Positions 43,501 to 56,000 of a stretch of 64,000 nucleotides of DNA are shown here, one piece after another. The stretch's first letter is position 1. Each line of letters starts with the position of its first letter. The stretch spans positions 113,777,466 through 113,841,465 of the forward strand of contig NC_084664.1 in the NCBI RefSeq assembly GCF_028389875.1, in the 5' to 3' direction. The DNA is from Rhea pennata (taxonomy: Eukaryota; Chordata; Aves; Rheiformes; Rheidae). A program made the translations under genes and the position numbers. The notes under the pieces are model-generated. The model saw only the letters and a program-made list of their open reading frames with translations, made no database searches and was not told the origin of the DNA.

Positions 43501-46500
43501 AGAACCCTAGTTTTCAGTGCTTGAGGTCTGATTTTACATTGTACTAGTGCTATGCAGTACTTTGTTTAAATGCTTAAGCATACGTTTAAATAAAAGTTTT
43601 CTTTCAAAGCAAAAGTGCTTACCACAAGTGAGCTCTCAACATTTCTGCAGCACAAATCTTGATTATCTCAACAAGAGCACCCAGAAAATGAACTCCCAAG
43701 AACAAAGGATCTGCAAAAACTGCAGGACGCACGATCTGCCCACAATCTCAAACGATGCTGTAGCTGAGCACAGTCAGAGCGGAGATCAGCTAGGCTGCCT
43801 GGCACAGCAGGGTCTCCGAAAGCTGCTTGCTTAGGAGCCTGGGGTGCTGCTCGGCCCAAGCATCCACTTTAGAAATCCAGCTATGTTTGGTCTCTATGTC
43901 ATGGTAAGAACAAACTGAAAAATGCAATGTAAATAAGGTGTGACTTCTACGTGATATGTAAAATGTCATGGCTGGCTAAAGGAAAAGGTAGCAATCCAAG
44001 AGCTGTTTCAAGTAGCGTACCTAGTATATACCATTCCAGTGTTACATGCTCCCTTTCAGTGCTTTTCAAACTTCTGAGTTCTAGATCACTACAGGGAAGA
44101 AGAAAAATAAAGGAGAGTCAAAAAACAGCACAACCATTCCTATATATAGTCTATATAGACTTTGATACTCTTTTCATTAACGAATAAAAAACTCCCTAGA
44201 AAGTTAAATCATTTATGAAATACTTCTCATTTGTTCGAGTTTTTTTTCCTTTAAAGCCTTGATTTTAACTTGGTTAACTGGCTATTAGGTAGAGATTGTG
44301 GCACCAAAGTGTCACTTGTTTGGTGATACAATAAATAACAAGAATAGTACATCAATGTGGAATCTTGCATCATCCATTGAAAATTAAGTGGAATAAAAAA
44401 AAGCAAAAAAATTGAGTTAGAGGTACAAAATCTGAGAGAGAATCAGGCCGTTTTCTCTACAGATTTATTTTAATAACACCAAAATGAGTATTTCCATCTA
44501 AGAACAGTAATGTTTCTGTTGATGTATCTCCGGTCTGGTGTTACCTTGCCCCTGCACTTCTATCTTCACATACTCCTTGTACACATACTAAAACACAAGA
44601 CAAAGAAGTAATAAAGAAAACAGAAAAGAACAACTTTTAGATCAGCGTCTCTCTGCCCTTTTTCCAAATATCTTTTAAGGCGGTATGACACAGAAATGCT
44701 ACAGTCCTATACCAATGCTCTTATGATCATTTGAAAACTGTGAAGATTAAAGGAAATGGAAAGCAAGCATAAGAAAATGGAATGTCAACACAAGGAAAAG
44801 GAAAACAGCAAAGGAAAAGGAGAGGTAATCGTTTCATATTGTATTTCATTTTTCCACTTTCTATATGTTTCTACTAATACGCAGAAGAGAATCATAAAGA
44901 AAATGGGGCAGTCTTTACAGTTACACAAAAAATATTAGTTTTTATGATCAATGCCATCTTTTACAAATTTACACTATTTTCCATTTCTAATAAAAAAAAT
45001 TATGGTTCCTTTTCTCTATTTGCACTTCTCATCTGTTCTCAACTAGTACGTGAAAAATTACCACTAGAGTTCATCAGCTCTTAAAAGAAAGGAAGCTCTG
45101 CCCCTGTGGCCACTTCTCTCAAAGGAGCTGCATGATAGCTGACTTGCTTTTGGCTATAGCCTAGTTGGTTGCTGCTAAATCCCGCTTTCAGGAGATGCAG
45201 TATCTTCTTCTCAGACTGCTTTGCCACAGTTAACTACTTTTCCATTATTTTCTTTTCCTGTTTCCTTCAGCAGGAACGGGGAAATTTGAAAAGCGAAAGA
45301 CACTGAGCAGATTTTGGCATTCTACCAATGTTAATGAGCCTCCAGCCTACTGCACTAATAGAAAACGGAAAAAAACGTGGAAGCAAATGAACCAAAATCA
45401 GTCACTTTTAGGCAGAAAAATCTAGCCTTCTCAGTTTTTCAAATGGTGTATAAAACTACATCTTCACTGAAATGACTGAAATCGTGTTGATTTATGCCAG
45501 CTCTTCATAGCTGATACGTTCACATATCTTGATGACTCTCCATGGCACCGTATTAGATCTGGCTAGGTAAAACAATCGTGTAAGAGATTAATAATCACAA
45601 AGATAATAGTTAAGCAAAGTAAGCACAAAGTTAAGCACAAAAAGGTAGAGTTGTAGTGAACACAGCAGAGAATTAGTGTCTTTTTTTTTGAATGGCTGAT
45701 AGCTTGCTAAAGATTTAAGAACAATCCATTTTATACCCAAAATATCTGCCTGCACAGTTGAAATTGTAGGAATTACGTTTTAAAATGCTAAAAACATTTG
45801 ATAAACTATAGCTATTCCTGTAGATAGACATCTTGCTCATACCAGCCTACGTCTGTGTATCAGAACACGAACTGTAATTTACATGTCTAGACTTTATTAT
45901 TACAGTATTTTAGTTGCAACTTACCCCACATACAAGTCAATGTAATTTTACACTGTCTGCTGCTTTTACAAGCATTGAAAAACAAGTGCAGAATTTCAGC
46001 ATACTACCATTTCCACAGCTTTTTTAGCACTCTGTGAAACAAATCCATTTTTCCACAGTTCTTCCCTCCTCCCACTAGTCATTATCTATTCATAAGAGTT
46101 TTCATGCTGTTTTTCCAATCATGAAACCTGGAATTATGAGATAAGCCTTTTTTGGGTTAAGAAATGAATCAGAGTTTTTGAGGCTGTTCACACAGTCAGT
46201 TACACATAAGGGAAAGTGGAAAAGCAATCTAAATATAAATCAGTTCAGCTCTTGAGAATGACCTGACCATAGGCCTTTTCTATTGTTCCGTTTCCTACAA
46301 TAATGTAGGTATTTAAGTGAGATACATTTACATTTATTCAGCTTACTATATTATTTCCCACTGGGGCATGACAGGCGAATAGAGCAGGTCACAGTTATCA
46401 CCTGTACTGCTTTGCAAGCTAACGGTCAATGCTGCGAGAGACTGGAGAGCTGGAAGGTAGTCTTTAGCATACTACATCCACAGCTTTGAACACTGCTGAC

Positions 46501-49198
46501 ATTTCTGATGTACCCAGCTCAGTAGAGAGGAACTTTCCAAAATCTGCTGGGTTACATACAGCTATTATCTCTACTTCCAACCTATGGGACCTGCAGTGGA
46601 CCTACAATCATCTCCCTCATAACTTGTGCCTACTCCACTGTCTGGCAGGCCTTAGCAGACTACCCAGGGAGACACATGGACAGCTTCATGGGATGCATAG
46701 GCTGCTAAAGGAGGGCAGCCTGGTCCAAAAGTCAGGCTTTTTCTTTTGAACAAACAAGGTTCCTTTTTCTGGATTCCCGCCCCTCAAATAAGTGGGATTT
46801 CTGAAACATCAAACCTGCATCATGAAGGATGAAGAACCTTTACACCAGAACCTCAGCAATCACAAGGTAAGTTCAGGGTGGTGGCTGAACATACATAACG
46901 GAATCAGGCTGCTACAGCATTAATCCAGTAAGTTATACAAAATATATATTTTTTCATTTGTACAGTATTAATACAATTCATATTAAATTATATTTACTAT
47001 GGTACTTACTTATACTTGTAGAATAGTAAGAAATTTTTCAGAGTTCCATAGGCATTACGTTACAAACACACCTTGCACAAGAACCCCTTCAATGTCTGAA
47101 TGCTTACAAAAAAGTGCAAACTGCAATCAGTAGAAAACACCATGCCAGTCATTTTCAAAAGGGTCCTTCCATAAATTACTTTATTTCTCATTAAATGAGC
47201 ACAGAGTCATTACCTTATTAATAACAGATATGTTTATTATTACATATCCATCAGTGCGGCTTTCAATACCACTTGAAACATGCAAATCGTCCTAAGGACG
47301 AATCAGTTTTCCAGTGCTTCTTATTTAATACACAACTGCAAAGCCATTATAAATTACTGAGGAGGTATTTGGTTAAGAAATAAAATAAAATAAAACCATA
47401 CTGCCCATACCATGAATGTATTCCCGCTACAAAGCAAGAGTTTGACAGCATTTACTGAAAAATCCTGAATTATCTGGAGTTTGGGTGTTGTATGTTTTTG
47501 TTTGCATTGCCTACACATCTCTTGCCTTATGAACCAGACCAGTCTTTCTTTGTAAGAGGAATTCTCATTCAAAGATAACATTTAATTTAGAAAATGTATC
47601 TAGCATCTACAATACTTCAACCAATTAAAGTTCAGTAAAACCCACTGATATGCAATAGTTTTTTAGAGGTTTCCTTTGTTTAGTTTTAGAATTCTACATT
47701 TATTGACATGGCAATAATACAATTATCTCAAATGAAGGCACTAAAATGACAACGTAAAACCCAGTAAAGTGTTCTAAGAATAATTTACATTTCAAACAGT
47801 GCATACATTTCTTAAATGTTTGTTAACTTAATGTATGTTATCACTTAAAATTGTAAGGCAATACATTAAACAGTTATAGAAATTATGACCCCAAAATATG
47901 CTTCCAAACTTGTTTTTTTTTTACTGTTAGTTTCTAATGCCTCTAGTAGTAAAATAATTTGGTATGGCTTGGCAAAAATGCATAGATTAAATGCAATTAC
48001 TTGTTGTCCCCCCTTTACAAATTTGCTAAATCAGTGTTTTGTAAAGCATAACGCAAAATATTTAACACTTTGATCCATTCCATAGTGGGTGATTAGCATT
48101 AAGGTTGCTAAGAATAAGAACTCTGCAGTGAAGGCACTGAAGTTCAAGTGATAAGGCTTCATTTTTAATCTAGTTCTGCAGTCTTCAAGAACTCAACTTT
48201 GGGTCTTGAAAGCAATTGCAGTCCTTCTTGTTGAGAAACCTTCCTCCTCTACGCAGTTTCATATGCTCATCTTTACATAAATATCCCCTTCACAGGGTAA
48301 ACAGTCTTCTTCTTTCACTGATACGAAGAGAGTTGGCTGCATTTCATCATGATTGACAGGCTTTTTTTTTTTTTAATCCAAAAAGGCAGCACCTTTTTCA
48401 TACACCTAGCTAAGCTTTATTTGCTTTAACTTGCATTACATAGTAATAATTAATCTAATCTACCTTTAGGCAAACCCGCAATTAAACACCCTCAGCGTGC
48501 TTTTGTGCCAAAGCAAGGAGGAGACAATAATAGCAATCTTAACCCTGAAGCCTGTGATAGTTATGTTGAAAGGAACAACAGCCCGTCTACACTGCTCTGT
48601 GTGGTTAAAAAAGCCCTGTTTTTCAGACCGCATCCCATGAGATTCCATTAAGCACTGTACATGTGGTTAGCTGGAATAAAGAAGAAAACAGACAATTAAT
48701 GAAAAATGAATATAAAAATTAGCTTCATAATGTTAATGCATGTTTGCTAAGAGCTTAAATGAAAAATTCTTTATGTAACATCTTTTTTTTTTTATTTACA
48801 TGTAAAAATATACCTATGCAATCTTCCACAAACTCTTCATAATTTTAAATGACATTAAATGAACACAGAGGTCAGACAGATGATGTTATTCCAGCTTTAC
48901 AAGTAAATAATCAAGGGTAAACACTCATGGGTGTACTCACAGCAAATGCAAACTGACCCTTTTTTGTTGCAGGACAAGAAAAGGCTAAAAGTAGGCAGAC
49001 AGCAGTTGCCAGAGCTCAGCTGATGCACCAGATTCTTTCTTTTTTAAATACATATTAACTTTGTCAGGTGCCCTGGTCCAAATAGATTAAAATAAAACAA
49101 CTCAACCATGCTGATATAGTATGTCTAGCTTAGCATACCATAACTGAGTAGTTTCAAATCTACAATCAGTAATGCAACTACTTGTAAGTTCATAGATG

Positions 49199-49262
49199 TC
49201 ATAGAATGGTAAGGTTGGAAGGGACCTCTGGAGATCATCTAGTCCAACCCTCAGCATCATGA
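49199..49262 (-). mobile_element. CR1 LINE fragment (very short, 3' end)
   Basis: TCATAGAATGGTAAGGTTGG followed by 'aagggacctctggagatcatctagtccaacc' is the reverse complement of the CR1 3' end, truncated to about 64 bases. It may lie inside the ROCK1 3' UTR. Confidence 0.9.
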
Positions 49263-51005
49263 AGTCTTAGTTCATATTTATCAGTGATAAGTGATTAATG
49301 AATAAAATTAACTGAAATTATAATTACACTTAATTATATATGAAATTCTCTTTACTGGATCTGATACACCTCTCCATCAAGTCAGTAGAGTGGTGCCTAT
49401 GAGCCACAGAGAGAGATGGATCAAACCTAAAAAGTCTTAAAAATATTCGTTAAAGTCTATGTCCATTCAGCAACACATTTAATGCCTACTTCAATGCTCT
49501 GAAGCCTCATCTGGAGTTCACTGAAGTAATAAAAAACCTTAAGTGAATTTACTTGCATAAAGCTAAGCATGTACGAAGTTACTGAACTGCATTGTGGTAG
49601 GTTTCCATCACAGATCAGGTTCTGCTCTACTGTCTGACAAGGCAACAATTTTCAAATGTTTGATAAAAGCTAAATGCATGTACTCCATAAAAATCATCAC
49701 TGCTTCTCTTCCTTTGCATGCTTAGATAAAGAGATCAGGGTAAGCACAAAAAGCAGGGCACAGGACCTTGAGTTGAGGGCAGCTGATCGAACAACTCACT
49801 GCTACCTGTAAGGAAAAGGTTCCACTGTTCCTCCACTTGCTCTTTTTCTATTCTTTCCTCCCCTAAATATGAACACCCTCATATTTGCTTCTCATCAGCT
49901 TTAGCAATCACCACACTCCTCAGTGGGCTGCTTCCACTCACTAGCTCAGCAAGACCTTTCTGTCTACGGACACCTGCAGCTTTCTGTCTACAGACAACTG
50001 GATCATGGACCCTGACTGATGTAGATCAGTGCCGCTGCCTACTCAGGAGCAGACTGTGGAAGATCCATGAAGGAGGAGAGAAGCAAAACCCTCCTTCTCA
50101 CAGTGGCAGCAGACTATCATATCAGATCAGCTGCTGTGCCGTCACCAGTTAGTACATAAGATCTGTTGAGTTCAGTACATAAGATCTGTTGTAAATAATT
50201 TGTTTAATTATCTACTATTTAAATATCTCTTTAAAGTCTGGTAAGTTAAAGTGAACTTTGCTAAAATAAATCCAAGCTTCCTTCTTCTTAGGTGTATAAA
50301 ATGGAACCAGGTAGTGATATCAGGCACCGGCTGACATCCCATGAATTATTTTTAACCCCCTAAACCAAGAAGAAACAACCTGCCTTTTTCTTTTCTATTC
50401 TTCCCCCCTCCCCCGAAAAAGCATTCCTTGATTAATTTCCTGCTGGACTGGCAAATAAAATCAGTTTACTGAGGTAATCTGCAAGTAAGAGCTGACAAAA
50501 GATAAAGAGCAGAAAGGTGCAGCTCTCCTCCTTCTGGTGCTAGTGAGCTGTTAGATAGACTCCGTGTATCTCTAGAGCTCACAGCCTTAGAAAATGAGCA
50601 TTAAAGATAATACTATCTTTTCATTTTAATAAAGTTCCTTTTCAATACTGAAATACGTCTGCAATTCTCTACCACTCTCACATGAAAAATGCCAATAATA
50701 ATGGAAATTATCTGAATGACTGATCTCCTCAGACCCACTCCTTTAAGAGTTACTGTAAATTTTCAAATATGTATATCTGTTCATTATATAAGAAATGAGC
50801 TGCAAATTTATTCTTGCTAAAGGCAACCACAAGTCAATACCTCTATTAAAACAAAGTGAAAAGAATCAACGAATTGATTTAAGAAAATTGATTTATTTCC
50901 ATAAAAGAGTACAGATGAAAGCTCTTGTGCTTTTTCAATTATCTCTAGGTATACCTGGAAATAGTTAAGATCTGAAATGAAAAACCTCAGAAATCAAATG
51001 GTCTT

Positions 51006-51041
51006 AAAAAAAAAAAGAAAAGAAAAAAGAAAAAGAAAAAA
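51006..51041 (+). repeat. A-rich / (A)nG low-complexity tract
   Basis: A runs interrupted by single G residues. It creates a spurious Phe-rich open frame on the minus strand. Confidence 0.9.
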
Positions 51042-51296
51042 CCTACTGAAAAGCTGACAGCTATGAGACATTTGTATACCAGAGCTGTTTTGCCTAATAT
51101 GGTACTACAACAGAATAACAGCAACATCTTTTTCAAAAAAAGAAAGAAAAAAAAAAGCAGAATTAAGACAGGCACAGATATGTTGGTATATGTATGTTGT
51201 GTGAGTGTGGGTAGGTGGATTTCATCTTCCGAACCTATCAGGAGGTAAAGTACACTAACTGCAGCATATCTCGCTGACCCCCTTCCCCTTCTGTCT

Positions 51297-51323
51297 CCCC
51301 CCCCCCCCCCAAAAAAAAAAAAA
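51297..51323 (+). repeat. C14-A13 double homopolymer
   Basis: A run of 14 C is directly followed by 13 A. Likely length-variable. Confidence 0.9.
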
Positions 51324-52838
51324 CACCACCAGGGGCAAGCCATGCCACAGCCACAGAGCATTAAACAAATAACTCAGTTATTACAGCTACTAGAGGGCCT
51401 TGCAAGTGCAAATGGAAAGAACAGCATACTCGGAATGAAGTCCAAGCAATCTCTTGGAAAAGGGAAAAAAGACTACCACCCTGAAAATCTAAATGTGAAA
51501 TAAGTAAGTGTGCACTGCCTTTAAAAAGTGAACTCCACATAAGCAAGGTTTGGCAGGGTGAAGAGAAGAATGAATATGCTCATTAACAGAGAAGCATTTC
51601 TCAACTGTACTATCAGGATGTTGATCTTCCAAGTGCTGTTCTACATGGTTCCAATTAATGCAGCTTTAAGATGCGCACAGATGGCGTATTAAAATAATTC
51701 TTTCCATCTCTACTTCAGTCTCTAAGAGAAGCCTTGGATATATTCCACAAAGATAATAAAAATGCACTTTCCTTGCACTGTCAGCATCCTTACACTTAAG
51801 GATGAAAATTCTCACGGATGACAGTGGAACACAACCTATAAGCAGGTATTTCATAATAACTTTTATCCTGAAAACTGTACATCAACTCACTATCTAAGAG
51901 CCCCCTGAAATAGTATCCTCTCATGGCACTGGGAGGGTGGGCAGGAGGGGCAACCCAGTAGGAGAGGTTATACCTCTCCAGGACATCAGTTAGTAGTGGA
52001 GGGAAGAGGAAGACAAAGTCTGTCTATAATGCAGAAGTTTGCATTTGGTTATTTTGGTAGCACTGCCACCCAGGAAGCCTCCTTCCCTACCGATGCACTC
52101 GTTTCCACTTCAATCTGCCTACTCCTTAGTTGTTCTCAGGGAAAGGAAGGGGCACGATGGATAAGGAAACAATCCAGATTAAGAATAACCTAGCAAAAGG
52201 ATATTTTAAATCTGGCTCTGGTTAATATATAGGCTCACAAACAGCTTTGCCAAAACAACTGATGGAATGGAAGATAACAAAGAATGAGCAACCAAGGAGC
52301 AAGAAGGGAATTAATATTTAAGCTGCCACTGACACCAAAAGAAATGGCATTACAATGGACTGGGTATCACAGAAATTCCTCAGTGACCTCAGACAAAAAT
52401 TCCTGAGTCATTAATGTGTAAAATCCTCATTTTGCTCCATTTGTGGAAGACTTGTAGTTTACACAAGCTCTGCGGGTCAGTCTATGGATGGCTATCTGTG
52501 GATCATCCGTGCAGTTAAATGCCACTGCCGAAATACCTGCTGAGCCTTGCCCTTGAACAGCCAAAACTCAGTCTACTCCCTCACATGCTTTGGCAGGCCA
52601 GTCACACGTATTTTGTTCCCTCACAGGGACTCTTCTGCCATCTCTACTGTATCTACCCAAATCCAAAGAACTGGTAAATTTACAAAAACAGCAACATTCT
52701 GTCTATTTCCCTTCTCATGATCTGAACAAAGATTTAGATCATCAGTTCCACAGTTCTAACTAGGGAATTATTACACAACTTCTGATTAAATAAGACTTCC
52801 AGAAGATTTTTGAGTTAAGGGATCTGTAGCTTTTATAG

Positions 52839-52844
52839 TTTATT
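52839..52844 (-). terminator. AATAAA three bases after the ROCK1 stop (probably unused)
   Basis: On the minus strand AATAAA begins three bases after the TGA. The sequence beyond it is not GU-rich, so it is a weak candidate for a functional site. Confidence 0.25.
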
Positions 52845-52846
52845 TC

Positions 52847-53058
52847 TCACCTATTTTTTCCAGAAGTATTTTTAACAGCTTTTCGGAATGACTGATTCGC
52901 TGATGATCTTGTAGACATAGTTCTAGGAGAAGCACGAACAAAAGTAGATGGCGGTGTCTTAGGGATCTTCTTTACTAAATGAGTCACCCATTTCTTCTGT
53001 TCATCTTGACAGGATGCCAATAACAACATATCTCTTGCTGAAGTTACATCATAACTCA
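52847..53058 (-). CDS. ROCK1: ROCK1 terminal coding exon
   Basis: After completing a split Val it encodes SYDVTSARDMLLLASCQDEQ through the C-terminal tail NQSFRKAVKNTSGKNR and TGA. It holds the last PH-domain helix (DEQKKWVTHLVKKI). The stop is at the same codon as in remembered human ROCK1 (GKTS stop). The acceptor is TTACTTACAG. Confidence 0.95.
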
Positions 53059-56000
53059 CTGTAAGTAAAAGAAGGAAGAAGATTCAATCAAAACTATGAC
53101 TGATTATCAGAATAAAAGTTATGATATGGCAATTGTGCCACTGGGAAGAACACTGGTATCAATATACACATCTAGGCCCAAATGGATTATTTATTCTTGG
53201 AACACAATAAAGACGGGAAATTACAAACACAAGAAGAAACTCTATAAATCTCTCTATAGAAAGATTCTTATTTCTCTAGTCTTGTCATCAGATCTCTAGT
53301 CTTGTCATCAGAATCAAGGAAGCTCGTGCTATTTCAGTCTGAAAAAACTGGGAAGTTGTGTGAGTGCTTTATGACTGAATTCCAGAGTATACACCCCAAA
53401 TACTCCACTTTGCAGGAGTAAAGAGAGGAAAGCTTTCCTGCAACGGGTGAAGTAGCTGAAGAGCCGGTCTTCAAAGCTGCTAGCACAGCCTGTTCGACAC
53501 AGCACTGCCACATCCCTAACATGGGCCATCTATAAGGATGGAGAGAAAGCAAGTAGCTGCTGAGTCTCTGGGCACAACCTTGTAGGAACCTTGTGCTCTC
53601 AGAGTCTGCAGCAGAACTGCACTAGTTACACCACCAAAGGCCTCCCTACAGAGGCCTGCCACTGCTGCCTCTTCATAAGCAGTCTTAATGGTCTATTATT
53701 TTAACAGCACCTTTCACATCTAAGTTCATAAATTTAAAGACTAGAATACTTTTATACTAAGAGCTTTTATTTGCACCTGATGACTTAACAAGTCTGGATA
53801 AAAATGCAGAGAAAACAAGATGCAAAAAACATGAGTATACCTTTGCATGGCGCAATTAATTCCTCCTTTTTATCCAAGTGGTCCCTATGGCACTTCACGT
53901 GGCATCTTCGACATTCCAGGGCAGGAGGAGGCTTAAAGACATGCCAAAGAGGTTTGGCACAGGCCTCACAGTTGGCTGGAAAGTGGTATAATGTTGGAAT
54001 AAATTCATGGCCTTTGTGATTTAGAAAATTTGTCTTCTCTGCTGGCTGTACTGATTCTACTTCCAAATCCTTCCTGCATTCCCCCTCATTTGCATACAGA
54101 ATCTGAAAAAGAATACTACCACGTTACTGTTGAAACACTACGTATTTTTACACACTTTTCAATGAAGCTGCTAAGCCTTTTTAAGAGAATTAAATAGAAG
54201 TAATTCATTCCTTTTTACCTGGAATATCTTAGGAATTTCTTCAGTTTCTGCTCTATATACATCTCCTTGAGTTACAGGTCGGACATGGAACAGTTTACTA
54301 GAATTAAAAGAAACAAGATTCAGACACTTAAAGGCTACGTAAGTTCTTGAAACACAGTTAGCAAATTGCTTTGAAAATCTTATAAATAAGTCTTGTTTAT
54401 GCAAGCAATACCATATACTCAAGGCTGCAATATGATTTTAGGAATTCACTCATAAATCATATAGATCTTGTCTATCAAAGTAAGACTAAAACATTTCATA
54501 GCATGGAAAGACAATCTTGTAATAAGTTCAAGATCAAGATCCACCACGGCAAATTTACTTGTGAAAAAGGCTTTCAAATTCTTCCTCAAAACACTGGGAA
54601 GCCTAGCTGATTATTGCTAAAAAGGCATACTGATAACCCTGGATAGAGTAATTCTATGAAGTATATTGAGATTCACTAATTTTACAACCAAATCAACTTA
54701 TCAACTGATGATCAGTCAATGCCAGAGGGTCACAAAAAGCCAGAGGGTCACAAAATGCAATCTGGGGCATGAAGAAAGAGATGTTATTAAAATCTGAGCA
54801 AACAATATCCTATACTGGATCAGGACTGTAAGACCATATAGCCCAACAATCTATTTTCAACAGTTACCTTTAAGAGATGCTTATGAAAAGAATATAAGAA
54901 ACAGCTCAAAAAGAGAATGATTCTTTTCCTAATTAACAGCAATTGGCAGCTTAAGCACTTCCTGAGTTTGAGATTCCATCCACAGCACTGTATTTCTTAG
55001 TCACGATAGACATATTCATTAATTTTAAAACCATTTTCAGTTATTCTCTATGAAATCCCATAATATTGGTCAGCTGTTCAAATACACACTCAATCATATA
55101 ATAGCAAGGGGCTTCTGTGATATTTGATGCATTTTTCCTCCTGCATAATCAATGTGTAGGGATTACAATGCATGTATGCTTCATTGCCTCATGCCCTCTG
55201 TGATAATGAGGCTCTTCACTTCCATAAATTCAGACTAGTTAATAGCACAGTGCCACACTACTTCATGTTTAGTTTTTTCTCTTTAGCGTTAGGTAACAGT
55301 AGGACAAAGAAACAAGTAGGATCTTCTCTTAAAGATAACAGAAATACATAATTTCTGCATCCTGAAATACTAAGGCAAACTAAAAATTATTTGTGGAATT
55401 TTTATTCCACGCTTCCACACCTTTTATCCATCATTTTATAAGAAATGCTCTTTTGTTGATTTACATCTCAAACTAACAGTAGCTTTACTTACTCTATGTC
55501 TAGTACCATGGATGGATTAGATTGGTCCTTGTCCTTTTCATCATTATAAAACAGTATCTTTTTACTGCTCACCACAACATACTGGGAAAAGAAAGAGTAA
55601 AAACAAGTTAAATTGCATTTTAAAAAGCAATATTTATCACACTCTGCTCCTATATGCACATAAAAAAATCTGAATAAATTAAGGTTTTTTAACCAGATTT
55701 TTAAATTACCATGCAGACAGCCATACTACTGAGAGTTGCATAATGCTACAGCTGCAATGATCAAAAACTACTAATGTATTGTCACCATAGCACTCAGATA
55801 TGCTTGTGATAATTCTTAAAGTCTTTCTATCTATACAGGTAATTCTCCAAGTTCAGGTGCTACTTCAATGTTGCTATGAAAATCACCGCATCACTGAGCA
55901 ACGCCTGGAGTGCTCATCACTTGCTGATTAGGTTGTAAACATCTCCTCTCGTCTAGAGACTCGCAGGACTTGCTAGTACTCTGTGCCAAACAACTGGTAG

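Larger units (their letters stand above)
41131..52846. other. USP14-ROCK1 interval; right part probably ROCK1 3' UTR
   Basis: No protein-coding exon, tRNA or full repeat element is recognisable. Because ROCK1 runs leftward, its 3' UTR must occupy an unknown length left of 52846. Minus-strand AATAAA candidates include 52839-52844, 47699-47704, 47233-47238 and 47180-47185. Mammalian ROCK1 has a multi-kilobase 3' UTR, which favours one of the distal ones, but this is inference. The stretch holds one CR1 fragment, an A/G-rich tract, a C14/A13 tract and short tandem duplications. Any divergent noncoding transcript from the CpG island cannot be judged from sequence. Confidence 0.6.

Noticed and set aside
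44756-44938. Lys/Glu-rich 60-codon frame in the USP14-ROCK1 interval
   Set aside because: Purine-rich low-complexity sequence; no conserved motif and no supporting splice sites.
50987-51361. 124-codon minus-strand open frame rich in Phe
   Set aside because: Produced by the A-rich tracts at 51006-51041 and 51311-51323 read as poly-Phe; no domain.
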